Of a stretch of 64,000 nt of DNA, positions 44,275-52,125 are shown piece after piece. Made by a program: the position numbers and the translations under genes. The DNA is taken from positions 62,001-126,000 of the forward strand of contig JAKLKA010000001.1 in the NCBI GenBank assembly GCA_023150915.1, read 5' to 3'. Positions within the stretch are counted from its first letter, which is position 1. Each line of letters starts with the position of its first letter. This DNA comes from Polyangiaceae bacterium. GTDB taxonomy: Bacteria > Myxococcota_A > Polyangia > Polyangiales > Polyangiaceae. A model generated the notes under the pieces. That model saw nothing but the letters and a program-made list of their open reading frames with translations, made no database searches and was not told where the DNA came from.

Positions 44275-44779
44275 TCAGTCGCCGTGCAGCGGCGCCGTGG
44301 ACATCGCTTCACCGATGCCGACGCTGACCCCGACGAAGCCCTCGTGGGGCTGATGGGTCCAGCGCAAGTCGTACTCGGCGAAGGCCGAGATCACGAACAG
44401 CTCGAAGAAAGCGCCGACCTCTGCCCGCGGTCCCAGGGCGCCGACGCTCAGGTCGTCGTCCACGCTGCCGAGCTCGATCAGGCTCGAGCCGAACCGCGCG
44501 TACGGGGTGGTCAACGAGGAGGCGAGCAGATACACGTGCGGCCCGATCCCGACCTGCTGAATGTCGCGAGTGACCTTGACGCGCACGTCGCCGCCGGGCC
44601 CCAGGTGCTCGGAAGTGCGGGTCTCGCCCAGGGCTGCCCCCACAGCTGCCTGCGCAGCGACGCCGTAGCGACCTTCCTCGAAACGCGTGGACGAGACGGC
44701 CCCCGCTTGCGCGTCGGCCATCAACGACATGAAAGCCGGCAGAGAGCCAGGCCAGGACGAGCGCAAGCGCTCGTCTCAT
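44275..44779 (-). CDS. Hypothetical exported protein, apparent frameshift in the signal peptide
   Basis: Two frames share this gene. From ATG 44779, in the frame coupled to the upstream permease remnant by an ATGA junction, a typical signal peptide is encoded (MRRALALVLAWLSAGF). After about 16 codons that frame loses its coding look. The frame from TTG 44766 continues as a 150-residue domain (VAAQAAVGAALGETRTSEHLG, HVYLLASSLTTPYARFGSSL, AFAEYDLRW), perhaps an outer-membrane-like beta protein. A single-base shift would join them. It may be a pseudogene or an assembly error. The function is unknown. Confidence 0.5.
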
Positions 44780-44848
44780 GCCGTTCTCTTGCCCCGCTCG
44801 CGCAACTGGTCCAGCGCCATCGCGACCAGGATGATGGCACCGGTCAGG
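44769..44848. repeat. Left copy of an 80-bp direct repeat flanking the VapBC module
   Basis: 74 of 80 bases match positions 45718-45797. On the minus strand it encodes the last residues of the sugar permease (LTGAIILVAMALDQLRERGKRTA) and a stop, plus the first codons of the next gene. It is an orphan 3' end, cut off from any permease body. Confidence 0.9.
44775..44848 (-). pseudogene. Remnant of the RbsC-like permease 3' end
   Basis: Encodes 23 residues that differ from the intact permease C-terminus at 4 positions (LRERGKRTA against WRERGKGAG) and ends at the equivalent stop codon. There is no upstream permease sequence, only the toxin gene. It most likely results from duplication during insertion of the VapBC segment. 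Confidence 0.8.
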
Positions 44849-44873
44849 GGGACGGCTGCGCCTAGGTGAGCGG

Positions 44874-45275
44874 TCAGCGCAACGGGTTCTTCCATCTGAG
44901 CCCGGGGAATCTGCCGAAGTCGGCGTCGTTCGAGTGGAGCTCGGCCTGGTGCTCGATGGCAAGCGCCGCGAGGTGCGTATCGGTCGTCAAACCCGCCGCG
45001 ACGCCCGTCGCGCCGAACAGCGCTTCCACGATCGTCAGGTGGCCGGGCCCCGGTTCGAGGATGCCGACTGAGCTCTGCGCGACCCACGCGCGCACGTCAG
45101 CGAGAGCGTCCAGCGGTGAGAGCGGCTCCGAAAGCACGGCCGGGTGGGTGACCAGTCGAATGAAGCCGAAGGCGACGACCCACGGCAATCCAATCGGCTG
45201 CTCTCGATTGATCAAGTCCTCCCACCAGCGCCGCGAGGCGGTGTGCAGCGGTGCTGCGCTGTTGTGCGCGTACAC
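44874..45275 (-). CDS. VapC-family PIN-domain toxin with degenerate start
   Basis: 133 residues from the first conventional start, GTG 45275. The PIN fold is clear: FGFIRLVTHP, and the C-terminal acidic pair in LTTDTHLAALA and SNDADFGRF. However, the normal N-terminus of the subfamily (IIPDVNLLVY, with the first catalytic Asp) lies just upstream in the same frame, at 45299-45276. It is preceded by ACG at 45302-45300 where ATG is expected. From GTG 45275 the first active-site Asp would be missing. VapC toxins cleave RNA, often initiator tRNA. Either ACG is used as a start or the toxin is disabled. Confidence 0.82.
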   Translation of the reverse strand: MYAHNSAAPLHTASRRWWEDLINREQPIGLPWVVAFGFIRLVTHPAVLSEPLSPLDALADVRAWVAQSSVGILEPGPGHLTIVEALFGATGVAAGLTTDTHLAALAIEHQAELHSNDADFGRFPGLRWKNPLR

Positions 45276-45556
45276 CAGAAGGTTGACGTCCGGGATGATC
45301 GTCGCGCGGCGAGGCGCTCTTGGATCTCGAGCTCGTCCACGAGTTGGTTCAGCTTCAGCGGGTCCACACCCGGTCGGAACGCGCTGTGGAACGGCTTGAC
45401 CCGGAACGCCGCTCGCCGGCGGCGCGGCGGCTCCTGGGCCGACAGCCCGCGTCGGATTGCCTGGTTGACCACGTGCTTGAGGCTGGTGCCCTGCTTGTGC
45501 GCGAGCCGGCGCAGTTTCTCGGTCAGATCATCGTCGAGGTCGATCGTGGTGCGCAC
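45212..45556 (-). CDS. VapB-type ribbon-helix-helix antitoxin, read-through C-terminus
   Basis: 114 residues from GTG 45556. The N-terminus MRTTIDLDDDLTEKLRRLAHKQG is a ribbon-helix-helix DNA-binding segment and the end of the normal protein is KLNQLVDELEIQERLAAR. After that Arg (codon 85) the codon at 45301-45299 is CGA. If base 45301 were T on this strand it would be TGA, and the same change would make ATG for vapC. The last 29 residues (from RSSRTSTFW) overlap the vapC frame and look non-native. It should neutralise the PIN toxin and repress the operon. Confidence 0.82.
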   Translation of the reverse strand: MRTTIDLDDDLTEKLRRLAHKQGTSLKHVVNQAIRRGLSAQEPPRRRRAAFRVKPFHSAFRPGVDPLKLNQLVDELEIQERLAARRSSRTSTFWCTRTTAQHRCTPPRGAGGRT

Positions 45557-45591
45557 ATCAGCATATTGATGCGTCAGTCGGATGAGGTCAA
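45556..45591 (-). promoter_or_regulatory. Candidate vapBC promoter with palindrome at the start codon
   Basis: On the minus strand TTGACC (45591-45586) is a good -35 and CAATAT (45568-45563) a weak -10, 17 bases apart, which would place transcription start at about the GTG of vapB. CATCA-ATATGC-TGATG (45556-45571) is an inverted repeat covering the -10 and start codon, a fitting site for VapB autorepression. There is no ribosome-binding sequence. Confidence 0.4.
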
Positions 45592-45717
45592 TGTGCGGAC
45601 GCCGGCGTCGAGGGCGCGAGCAGGAACGCGCCGACGAGTCGCAGACGCTGCCCAGGTCGAATGGCCGGGGCTGGCGCCAATCCGGGCACGCGGGTCTGGC
45701 GGCGCACCGAGCCCAAC

Positions 45718-45797
45718 GCTCGTCTCATCCCGCGCCCTTGCCCCGCTCGCGCCACTGGTCCAGCGCCATGGCGACCAGGATGATGGCACCGGTCAGG
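45718..45797. repeat. Right copy of the 80-bp direct repeat (3' end of intact permease)
   Basis: The native C-terminal coding end of the RbsC-like permease and its stop. It matches 44769-44848 at 74 of 80 bases. Similarity stops a few codons into the following ATG frame. Between the copies lie 869 bases with the VapBC module. Confidence 0.9.
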
Positions 45798-46684
45798 ATC
45801 TCTTGCACCCAGTTGGGCAGACCCACGTGGGTCGAGCCGGTCTTGATCTCGGTGAGCAAGAGCGCACCGCACAGCGCCCCGGCGATGGAGCCGCGACCCC
45901 CGGAGAGCGAGGCGCCGCCGATCACCACCGCCGCGATCACCTCCAGCTCGAGGCCGATGGAGTCGGTGGGGTCGCCCACGGTGAGCGTCGAGAACTCCAT
46001 CACGCCCGCGAGCCCTGCCAACCCGCCGGCGATCACGTAGACCATCAGCGTGATCCGCCCGACCGGCACGCCACACAGCCGCGCGGTCTCCAGGTTCGAG
46101 CCCACCGCGACCACGTGCCGGCCGGGGCGCGTGTACGCCAGGAAGATCGCGAAGACGACCGCGAGCGCCAGCGCGACCCACACGCCCGTCGGCAGCAAGA
46201 AGCCGCCCTGCGCTCCGCCCGGCAGCGCCATCAAGCTGTCGAGACCCTTGGGGTCCGCGTCGACCTTCTGCTCGTTCGCCAGCCCCTTCGCCGCGCCGCG
46301 CAGCGCGCTCATGCTGCCGAGCGTGACGATGAACGGCAAGAGGCAGAGGCCGGTCACCAAGAGGCCGTTGATGGCTCCCACGCACGCCCCGAGCGCGACG
46401 CCGCTGGCCGCGGCCGCCCAGGGGCCGCTACCGCCGTCGAGCGCGCGCGCCACGATCACCGTGGTCAGCGCCACCGTCGAGCCCACCGACAGATCGATGC
46501 CGCCCTGGATCATCACCAGCGTCATGCCAATGGCCGCCAGGGACACGATCACGGTCTGGCGTGCCATGGTCAGAACGTTGGCGGTGCGCGGAAACGTGTC
46601 GGGTGCGAGCAGCGCGAACAGCACGTACACAGCCAGCACCGCGCACAGCGGGCCGAACCACGGGGCGCGCCAGAGCTTCTTCAT
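45725..46684 (-). CDS. Sugar ABC transporter permease, RbsC family
   Basis: 319 residues from ATG 46684. Eight or more membrane helices and the family's characteristic region (IGMTLVMIQGGIDLSVGSTVALT, followed by the coupling region ETARLCGVPVGRITLMVYVIAG). It forms the pore for a pentose-type importer with the adjacent ATPase and binding lipoprotein. The start overlaps the ATPase stop (ATGA). The 3' end is duplicated at 44769. Confidence 0.93.
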   Translation of the reverse strand: MKKLWRAPWFGPLCAVLAVYVLFALLAPDTFPRTANVLTMARQTVIVSLAAIGMTLVMIQGGIDLSVGSTVALTTVIVARALDGGSGPWAAAASGVALGACVGAINGLLVTGLCLLPFIVTLGSMSALRGAAKGLANEQKVDADPKGLDSLMALPGGAQGGFLLPTGVWVALALAVVFAIFLAYTRPGRHVVAVGSNLETARLCGVPVGRITLMVYVIAGGLAGLAGVMEFSTLTVGDPTDSIGLELEVIAAVVIGGASLSGGRGSIAGALCGALLLTEIKTGSTHVGLPNWVQEILTGAIILVAMALDQWRERGKGAG

Positions 46685-48162
46685 CCGACCCCCGCGGCGT
46701 CGAGCATCAAGCGATGTTCGGTCAGCTCCGCCACCGGAGTGGCTGCCGCCAGCCGGCCGCGGTGCATCACCGCGATGCGATCGCAGATCGCCAAGAGCTC
46801 CGGGAAGTGGCTCGACACCACCAGCACCGCTTTGCCCTGGCTGGCCAGCTCGTCGATGATCGCGTAGACGTCCGCGCGGCTCTTCACGTCGATGCCGCGG
46901 GTCGGCTCGTCGAGTAACGCGACGTCCACCTCGTGGTGGAGCAGCCGGCCGAGGGCCACCTTCTGTTGATTGCCGCCGGAGAGCGCGCGCACCGGCTGAT
47001 CGGGACCAGCGGTCTTGATGCCCAGTCGCTCGATCAGGCGCCGTGCCGCACTCGCTTGGCGCGCGGGACGCACCCACGCCGGGAGCTTCGAGAGCGTGAG
47101 GTTTTCCGCCACTGACAGCGCTTCCGCCAGCCCCTCGCGCTTGCGGTCTTCGCTCGAGAGCCCCACGCCCTGTGCGAGGCGCCGCCCGGGGGACGCGGGC
47201 CCGAGCTCGGCGCGCACGCGGAGCTCACCCCGCGTCACGCGATCGAGCCCGAAGATCGCGCGCAGAAGCTCGGTGCGACCCGAGCCCACCAGGCCGGCGA
47301 TGCCCAGCACCTCGCCCTTGCGGAGCTCGAAGCTGGCGCTCACCGGCAGTCGCGTGCCCGCGAGGTCCCGCGCCGAGAGCACGACCTCCCCGCCGGTGCG
47401 CGGCTCGCGGCGCCGTCGAGCCTCCAGCGTCTGGCCGGTCATCAGCTCGACCAAGCGAGTCGCCGGGGTGCCCGCGATGGCGCCGCTGCCCACCTGCCGG
47501 CCGTCGCAGAGCACGCTGAAGCGATCGGCGATGCGCTCCACCTCTTCAAGGAAGTGCGAGATGTAGACGATGGCGATGCCCGTGCTCGCCAGCCGGCGCA
47601 CCACCTCGAACAGCCGCTCGACCTCGGGCGCGGCGAGGCTCGCGGTCGGCTCGTCCAGGATCAGGAGCCGGCAGTCGGTCTGTGCCAGCGCGCGGGCCAG
47701 CGTCACCAGCTGCACCTCGGCGGGGCCGAGGCTCGAGGAGGCTGCGTCGGGGGAGAGCTCCGGCGCGACCAGCGCCAGCGCGCGGCCGGCCTCGGCTCGG
47801 ACTCGCGCGCGATCCACCCAGCCGAAGCGCGCCGGCTCGGCGCCCAGGACCACGTTCTCGGCCACGGACAGGTGGGGACAGATCGCGGGTTCTTGGTGCA
47901 CGATGGCGATGCCCGCACGGCGCGCCTCGGCGGGCGATCGGGGCGCGTGGGGCTTTCCATCGAGCCGCATGCTCCCGGCGTCGGCGGCGAACACGCCCGA
48001 CACGATCCTGGTCAGCGTGCTCTTGCCCGCGCCGTTCTCCCCGAGCAAGGCGTGGACCTCGCCGGGTGCGATCGAGAGGTCGACGGCCGAGAGCGCCCGC
48101 GTTCCACCGAAGGATTTCTCGAGCCCGCGGATCTCGAGGCGCGGATCGGCTACTTCAGCCAC
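46681..48162 (-). CDS. Sugar ABC transporter ATP-binding protein, RbsA family (two fused ATPase domains)
   Basis: 493 residues from ATG 48162. First domain: Walker A GENGAGKSTL, signature SLGPAEVQLVTLARAL, Walker B LLILDEPTASL. Second domain: GLVGSGRTELL in the Walker A position (the usual lysine-less form of RbsA C-domains), signature LSGGNQQKVALGR, Walker B ALLDEPTRGID. It energises uptake of a monosaccharide. Its start lies inside the 3' end of the binding-protein gene and its stop overlaps the permease start. Confidence 0.95.
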   Translation of the reverse strand: MAEVADPRLEIRGLEKSFGGTRALSAVDLSIAPGEVHALLGENGAGKSTLTRIVSGVFAADAGSMRLDGKPHAPRSPAEARRAGIAIVHQEPAICPHLSVAENVVLGAEPARFGWVDRARVRAEAGRALALVAPELSPDAASSSLGPAEVQLVTLARALAQTDCRLLILDEPTASLAAPEVERLFEVVRRLASTGIAIVYISHFLEEVERIADRFSVLCDGRQVGSGAIAGTPATRLVELMTGQTLEARRRREPRTGGEVVLSARDLAGTRLPVSASFELRKGEVLGIAGLVGSGRTELLRAIFGLDRVTRGELRVRAELGPASPGRRLAQGVGLSSEDRKREGLAEALSVAENLTLSKLPAWVRPARQASAARRLIERLGIKTAGPDQPVRALSGGNQQKVALGRLLHHEVDVALLDEPTRGIDVKSRADVYAIIDELASQGKAVLVVSSHFPELLAICDRIAVMHRGRLAAATPVAELTEHRLMLDAAGVG

Positions 48163-49157
48163 TGATCCAGCTCGGGCCGGAGCAGCTGCTTCATGTCCGG
48201 CTCGTTCATGTTTGCCTTGGTGACCAGCTTGCTTCCGGTGTCGATGCGCTTTTCGACCTTCTCGCCCTTGAGGTGCTGCACCATGGTCTTGACCGCCAGG
48301 TAGCCCATGTTGAACGGGTCCTGCAGCACCAGCCCTTCGATGGCGCCGCCCTCGACGCCCGCGACCAGCTTGTCCGAGGCGTCGAAGCCCACGAAGCCGA
48401 GCTTGCCCGAGAGGTTCGCCTTCTCGACGGCGCGCAACATGCCGAAGGTGGTCGACTCGTTGGGGGTGAACACGCCGGCCACCTTCCCCTCGGTGGCCCC
48501 CTGGGCGAGGAGCAGGCTCTCGCTGGCCTTGTGCGCGGTCTCGGTGGTGGCTCCGCCGTACTGGTTGTCGCTCAAGATCTTCACGCCCTCGGCCTTCAGC
48601 GCCTCGAGACAGCCTTCCTCACGATGGTTCGTGCTGGCCGAGCCCTCTTGGTAGCGCAGCACCACGGCGCCGCCCTTGTCCTTCACCTTCTTCGCCAGGT
48701 GCGCGCAGCCCAGCTTGCCCGCCGAGCGGTTGTCCGTGGCCACGAAGCTGACGTGGTCCTCCGAAGCGAGATCGGAGTCGAAGATCACCACCGGGATCTT
48801 GGCGCCGGTCGCGGCCTTCACGCTCGACACCAGGGCCTTGTCGTTCAGCGGCGCGAGCACGATGCCCGACACCCCCTGAGCGGTGAAGCTCTGCACCAGA
48901 TCGATCTGCTGCTTGAGATCGTCTTCCTTGAGCGGACCCTTCCACACGATCTCGACCCCCAGCTCGCGCGACGCCTTGACCGCGCCGGCGTGCACGCTCT
49001 TCCAGAACTCGTGGGTCGTGCCCTTGGGAATGACCGCGATGCGCAGTGGCTTCGCTCCGCCATCGCTGCTCGTGCCCGCGGCGGGCGCTTCGCGCTTGCA
49101 GCCCGACAGGGCGAACAGCCCCAGAAGCACCCACGCCCGTCCCACGCCTCTCGTCAT
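48150..49157 (-). CDS. Sugar-binding lipoprotein, RbsB family
   Basis: 335 residues from ATG 49157. Lipobox FALSGC near residue 20, then two periplasmic-binding lobes: IAVIPKGTTHEFWKSVHAGAVKAS, IVLAPLNDKALVSSVKAATGAKIPVVIFDSDL, and VGFDASDKLVAGVEGGAIEGLVLQDPFNMGY. The DPFNMGY and TNESTT patterns fit the ribose/xylose/galactose-binding superfamily. The ligand is not decided by sequence. It heads the transporter operon and ends 13 bases inside the ATPase gene. Confidence 0.93.
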   Translation of the reverse strand: MTRGVGRAWVLLGLFALSGCKREAPAAGTSSDGGAKPLRIAVIPKGTTHEFWKSVHAGAVKASRELGVEIVWKGPLKEDDLKQQIDLVQSFTAQGVSGIVLAPLNDKALVSSVKAATGAKIPVVIFDSDLASEDHVSFVATDNRSAGKLGCAHLAKKVKDKGGAVVLRYQEGSASTNHREEGCLEALKAEGVKILSDNQYGGATTETAHKASESLLLAQGATEGKVAGVFTPNESTTFGMLRAVEKANLSGKLGFVGFDASDKLVAGVEGGAIEGLVLQDPFNMGYLAVKTMVQHLKGEKVEKRIDTGSKLVTKANMNEPDMKQLLRPELDQWLK

Positions 49158-49235
49158 GGCGGCCGAGGGTAACCCTTCTGACAGGACGCTGTCTCCCCGC
49201 GCGTGACCTGGCGGATGTTGCTAGAGTCCACGAAC

Positions 49236-49934
49236 ATGGTGCGCCTCACGCTCGCGGGCCTGGTGGCTCTGGCCTGTGCGGGCTCTCCGCCGGTTGGCTC
49301 TCCGCCCGTTGGCCCCGAGCCCGACCCTGTCCCAGCTCCTCCCCACGCGACGCAGACCGTTCCCGCCGCGAGCACGGTCGCGCCGGAGGGCGGTCCGCCC
49401 GCGGACGCAGCATTCGATGTCCAAAGTCCGGACGCCGGAGCAGCCCTGGCCGGTGGCGACGCGGGAGCCGACGCGGCTCCGCGCGTGTGCGCAGAAGCAG
49501 CGGACTATGTCCCCTACGTCGTGAACTTCGGACCGCCGGACAACAGCGCGGGGATGGGGCCCTACCAGCGGAGCCCATCGGACGAGGGGCGTCCCATTCG
49601 CGCGACGCTCAGCGCGTTCACGGCGCCCAAGGACCTCGATGCCTTCAACTTCGCCGCCTACCTGCCCTACTACGTGGCGAGCGCCTACCAAGACGCCCTC
49701 GCCACCCGGCCGGGCCTGCGCGGATCGGTTCGCGTGCGGCTGGAGCTCGACGCGAACGGCAAGGCCACGAAGGTTGAGATCAAAGCGCCCGGATTCCCGG
49801 CAGCGTTCGTCGACGAAGTGCGCGAGCGCGCGAGCACCAGGTACGAGATCTGTTCGCCGCTGCCTGCGCCCGCGATCGTGTCGGCGACCATCACCCTCGA
49901 GCCGCGCCGGATCCGGAGACCGGGCCAGCGCTGA
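49236..49934 (+). CDS. Lipoprotein with TonB-C-like terminal domain
   Basis: 232 residues from ATG 49236. Lipobox ALAC. After a Pro/Ala/Asp linker with two GSPPV repeats, the last 70 residues (RGSVRVRLELDANGKATKVEIKA and SATITLEP) have the TonB-C-like pattern used in energy-coupling or AgmX-type motility proteins. It is divergent from the sugar-binding gene, with 78 bases between. The start at ATG 49215 is an alternative, less consistent with the signal peptide. Confidence 0.72.
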   Translation: MVRLTLAGLVALACAGSPPVGSPPVGPEPDPVPAPPHATQTVPAASTVAPEGGPPADAAFDVQSPDAGAALAGGDAGADAAPRVCAEAADYVPYVVNFGPPDNSAGMGPYQRSPSDEGRPIRATLSAFTAPKDLDAFNFAAYLPYYVASAYQDALATRPGLRGSVRVRLELDANGKATKVEIKAPGFPAAFVDEVRERASTRYEICSPLPAPAIVSATITLEPRRIRRPGQR

Positions 49935-50002
49935 GGGGCGCGCCGGATGCGGTGAGCGGCCAGAGAGGGCCAAGCGAGGCCCGACGCCGTGGTCACGCAG
50001 GC

Positions 50003-50040
50003 TGGACCGCTCGAAACCCACCGGTTATACTTTTGGTATG
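50003..50040 (+). promoter_or_regulatory. Candidate mazEF promoter giving a leaderless transcript
   Basis: TGGACC (50003-50008), 17 bases, then TATACT (50026-50031). The usual 6-7 base gap to the start of transcription places it at ATG 50038, so the message would have no leader and no ribosome-binding site. ATAC-TTTTG-GTAT (50027-50039) is a small inverted repeat overlapping the -10 and ATG, a candidate for MazE autorepression. Confidence 0.5.
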
Positions 50041-50274
50041 AAGACCGCAGTCTCCGTGCCGGACCAAGTCTTCGAGGAAGCAGAGCACCTGGCCAAGCGT
50101 CTCCGCCTTTCGCGGAGTGAGCTCTACTCGAAGGCGCTGGCGGAGTACGTTGCGCGCCACGCTCCCGACTCGGTCACCGAGTCCTTCGACCGCATCTGTG
50201 CAGAGCTCGACGCTGAACCCGACGCGGCGTTTCAGCGCGCCGCGCGCGCCGTACTCGAAAGCACGGAGTGGTGA
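50038..50274 (+). CDS. MazE/ChpI-like antitoxin with ribbon-helix-helix domain
   Basis: 78 residues from ATG 50038. MKTAVSVPDQVFEEAEHLAKR plus LSRSELYSKALAEYV is a ribbon-helix-helix fold, as in ChpI/PemI-type antitoxins. The C-terminus (FDRICAELDAEPDAAFQRAARAVLES) is the likely toxin-binding helix. It overlaps the toxin start by a few bases, the normal arrangement for coupled synthesis. It should neutralise the toxin and repress its own promoter. Confidence 0.88.
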   Translation: MKTAVSVPDQVFEEAEHLAKRLRLSRSELYSKALAEYVARHAPDSVTESFDRICAELDAEPDAAFQRAARAVLESTEW

Positions 50275-50621
50275 TCGCTCAAGGTGAAGTCTGGTGGGCG
50301 GACCTGGGGGATCCGGTGGGTTCGGGGCCAGGCTATCGCCGTCCGATTCTGGTGGTTCAAGGCGACGCACTGAACCGCAGCGCGCTCGGCACGGTAGTTT
50401 GCGTTCCGCTCACCTCTCAGCTCAAGTGGGCCGAGGCGCCAGGGAATCTGCTGCTCACGCCTCGGGACACCGGTCTCTCGAAACCTTCGGTCGCCAATGT
50501 TTCCCAGTTGATCGCCCTGGACCGACGGATCTTGAAGCGGCGTGTCGGGAAGGTCCCCCGAGCACGTCTGCTCGCGGCTCTCGACGGTATCGACGTGGTG
50601 CTCGGACGCGGGGCTGGCTGA
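50268..50621 (+). CDS. MazF/PemK-type endoribonuclease toxin
   Basis: 117 residues. Either GTG 50268 or GTG 50271 can start it; the second makes a GTGA overlap with the antitoxin stop. The family signature is QGEVWWADLGDPVGSGPGYRRPILVV, then VVCVPLTSQ and LSKPSVANVSQLIALD. MazF cleaves single-stranded RNA at short motifs. The module looks intact, in contrast to the nearby VapBC. Confidence 0.92.
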   Translation: MVIAQGEVWWADLGDPVGSGPGYRRPILVVQGDALNRSALGTVVCVPLTSQLKWAEAPGNLLLTPRDTGLSKPSVANVSQLIALDRRILKRRVGKVPRARLLAALDGIDVVLGRGAG

Positions 50622-50850
50622 CGCCACTCGCTGCGCGCCGCGGGTTTTCGTTTGCCACCTCGGCAGCTGCACGCTGCCGGCTGCCAAGCTGTCAGCGCGC
50701 GCGCTGCGGAGCGCGCTGAAATTCACGCGCCCGCGCGCGGCAGGCTCCGGCACTCGATTTGCACTCGGAACCGCTTCGATGACCGAGACGCATCCTGGTG
50801 ACGCCTGGCAGCGGCTGTTTCACCGCTGGTTCATCCAATACAACCCGCTC

Positions 50851-52125
50851 TCAATCGGGCCAGGCGAGTGCCAGGCGTACCGTCGCGGGCTTGCCGTCGC
50901 CGGTGCAGGCATACGTCCCCGACGCCAGCGCTTTCTCGACGCACGCTGCATCGCGCTTCGTCTTGGCGCCGCTGAGCACCCGCGCGGTTTGAACCGTGCC
51001 CGCGTCGCTGACCGAGACGTCGGCCACGACGAGGCTGCCGGCCGGGAGGGCACAGCGCGTGAGCGCAGGCGCCGACGAGTCGACGTTGTCGACCTCGAGC
51101 CGGTAAACCGGCGGCTGGTCCTTCCTGTCGGAGGAGCGCCAATCGGTCTCCGAGTGCAGGTTGGTCGACGCCTGCACGACGCGGATCTCCGGACGCGGCT
51201 TCCCGGTCAGCTCTTTCGCCTCGTGCTCGACGACCAGCCGGGAGCGCCCCCGGGTCGCGCTCGCGCCCGCCGACTTCGCGACTGCCGCGCAGAGGCAGGC
51301 TTCGCGCTTGCCGCCCGTGCCGCCCGTGTCGTCGAGATCCTCGAGCTCGCAGCGGCTCGCGCCCTCGAAGATCACGTGCCGGCGCTCGTGGTCCGCGCCG
51401 GCGAAGCAAGCCGCCATCTCTGCTGCCTTGTCGCCGAAAGCCTTGGTTCCGGGGGCGCAGTCGGTGAAGCCCGCCCGCTGGCAGAGCGTGAGCGTGCCCG
51501 CCTTCACTTCGCCGCGCGGCATGAAGCGCCCGCCGAGCCCGCCGAGCAGGCCACCGCCCGCGGGGAGCGCTTTCAGAGCGCTGAAGGCGCCCTCGTAGCG
51601 CTCCGGGCGAGGAAGCTTCGGGTTCCACGGAGCGGCGAGGGTGAGCTGCAAGGACTGCCAGCCGTGGACCTGGACCCAGAGCTCTTCACCCTTCTCCTTG
51701 AAGCCGGAGACGTGCACGAGCTCCGTCGTGAGCCAGCCCTTGCCGCTCACGCGGCGCTGGTTCGGTACGCCGTCGAAGGCGCAGCGCGCACCGCTCTTGG
51801 CGATGGGCCGAAGCTCGGCATCGACCTCCGTGAGCGGAACCAGGTCGTAGTCGCGGAGCGCCTTGCCGAGCGCCGCAGCGAGCTTCTCTCGCAGCGCGCG
51901 TCGCTCGCTCCGGAAGAGCTGCTCGTCCTGGAACGGCAGCACCGCGATCTTCTCGCGTTCCACCTGCGCGGGAGCCGCGGGACTTTGCGGAGCGCTCGCG
52001 AGGGTGCCTGCCGGTGGCAAGGGCGCGGTTGCTGTCGCCGTGGTGGGGCAAGGCGTCGGGCGCACGCAGGAGCCCAGCACGATGCAGCAGGGGACGAGAG
52101 CGATTCGCTTTCTAGGTCGGAACAC
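50851..52125 (-). CDS. Lipoprotein of unknown function
   Basis: 424 residues from GTG 52125. A signal peptide VFRPRKRIALVPCCIVLGSC ends in a lipobox, then a Thr/Ala/Pro linker. The domain begins KIAVLPFQDEQLFRSERRALREKLAAALGKALRDYDLVPL, like the N-terminus of CsgG/TolB-type periplasmic proteins, followed by an unassigned beta-rich region with two Cys pairs and a C-terminal domain (VVADVSVSDAGTVQTARVLSG) of TonB-C type. It overlaps the EamA stop by 14 bases. Confidence 0.7.
   Translation of the reverse strand: MFRPRKRIALVPCCIVLGSCVRPTPCPTTATATAPLPPAGTLASAPQSPAAPAQVEREKIAVLPFQDEQLFRSERRALREKLAAALGKALRDYDLVPLTEVDAELRPIAKSGARCAFDGVPNQRRVSGKGWLTTELVHVSGFKEKGEELWVQVHGWQSLQLTLAAPWNPKLPRPERYEGAFSALKALPAGGGLLGGLGGRFMPRGEVKAGTLTLCQRAGFTDCAPGTKAFGDKAAEMAACFAGADHERRHVIFEGASRCELEDLDDTGGTGGKREACLCAAVAKSAGASATRGRSRLVVEHEAKELTGKPRPEIRVVQASTNLHSETDWRSSDRKDQPPVYRLEVDNVDSSAPALTRCALPAGSLVVADVSVSDAGTVQTARVLSGAKTKRDAACVEKALASGTYACTGDGKPATVRLALAWPD

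Noticed and set aside
44776-45087. Small frame ending in the permease-like C-terminus, as a gene
   Set aside because: Only the last 23 residues match the permease; the rest is antisense-like and overlaps vapC in another frame. Treated as a remnant.
50662-50678. GGCAGC-TGCAC-GCTGCC hairpin after mazF as a terminator
   Set aside because: Six-base arms and no T-run; could form by chance in this composition. The 229-base gap to 50850 shows nothing stronger.
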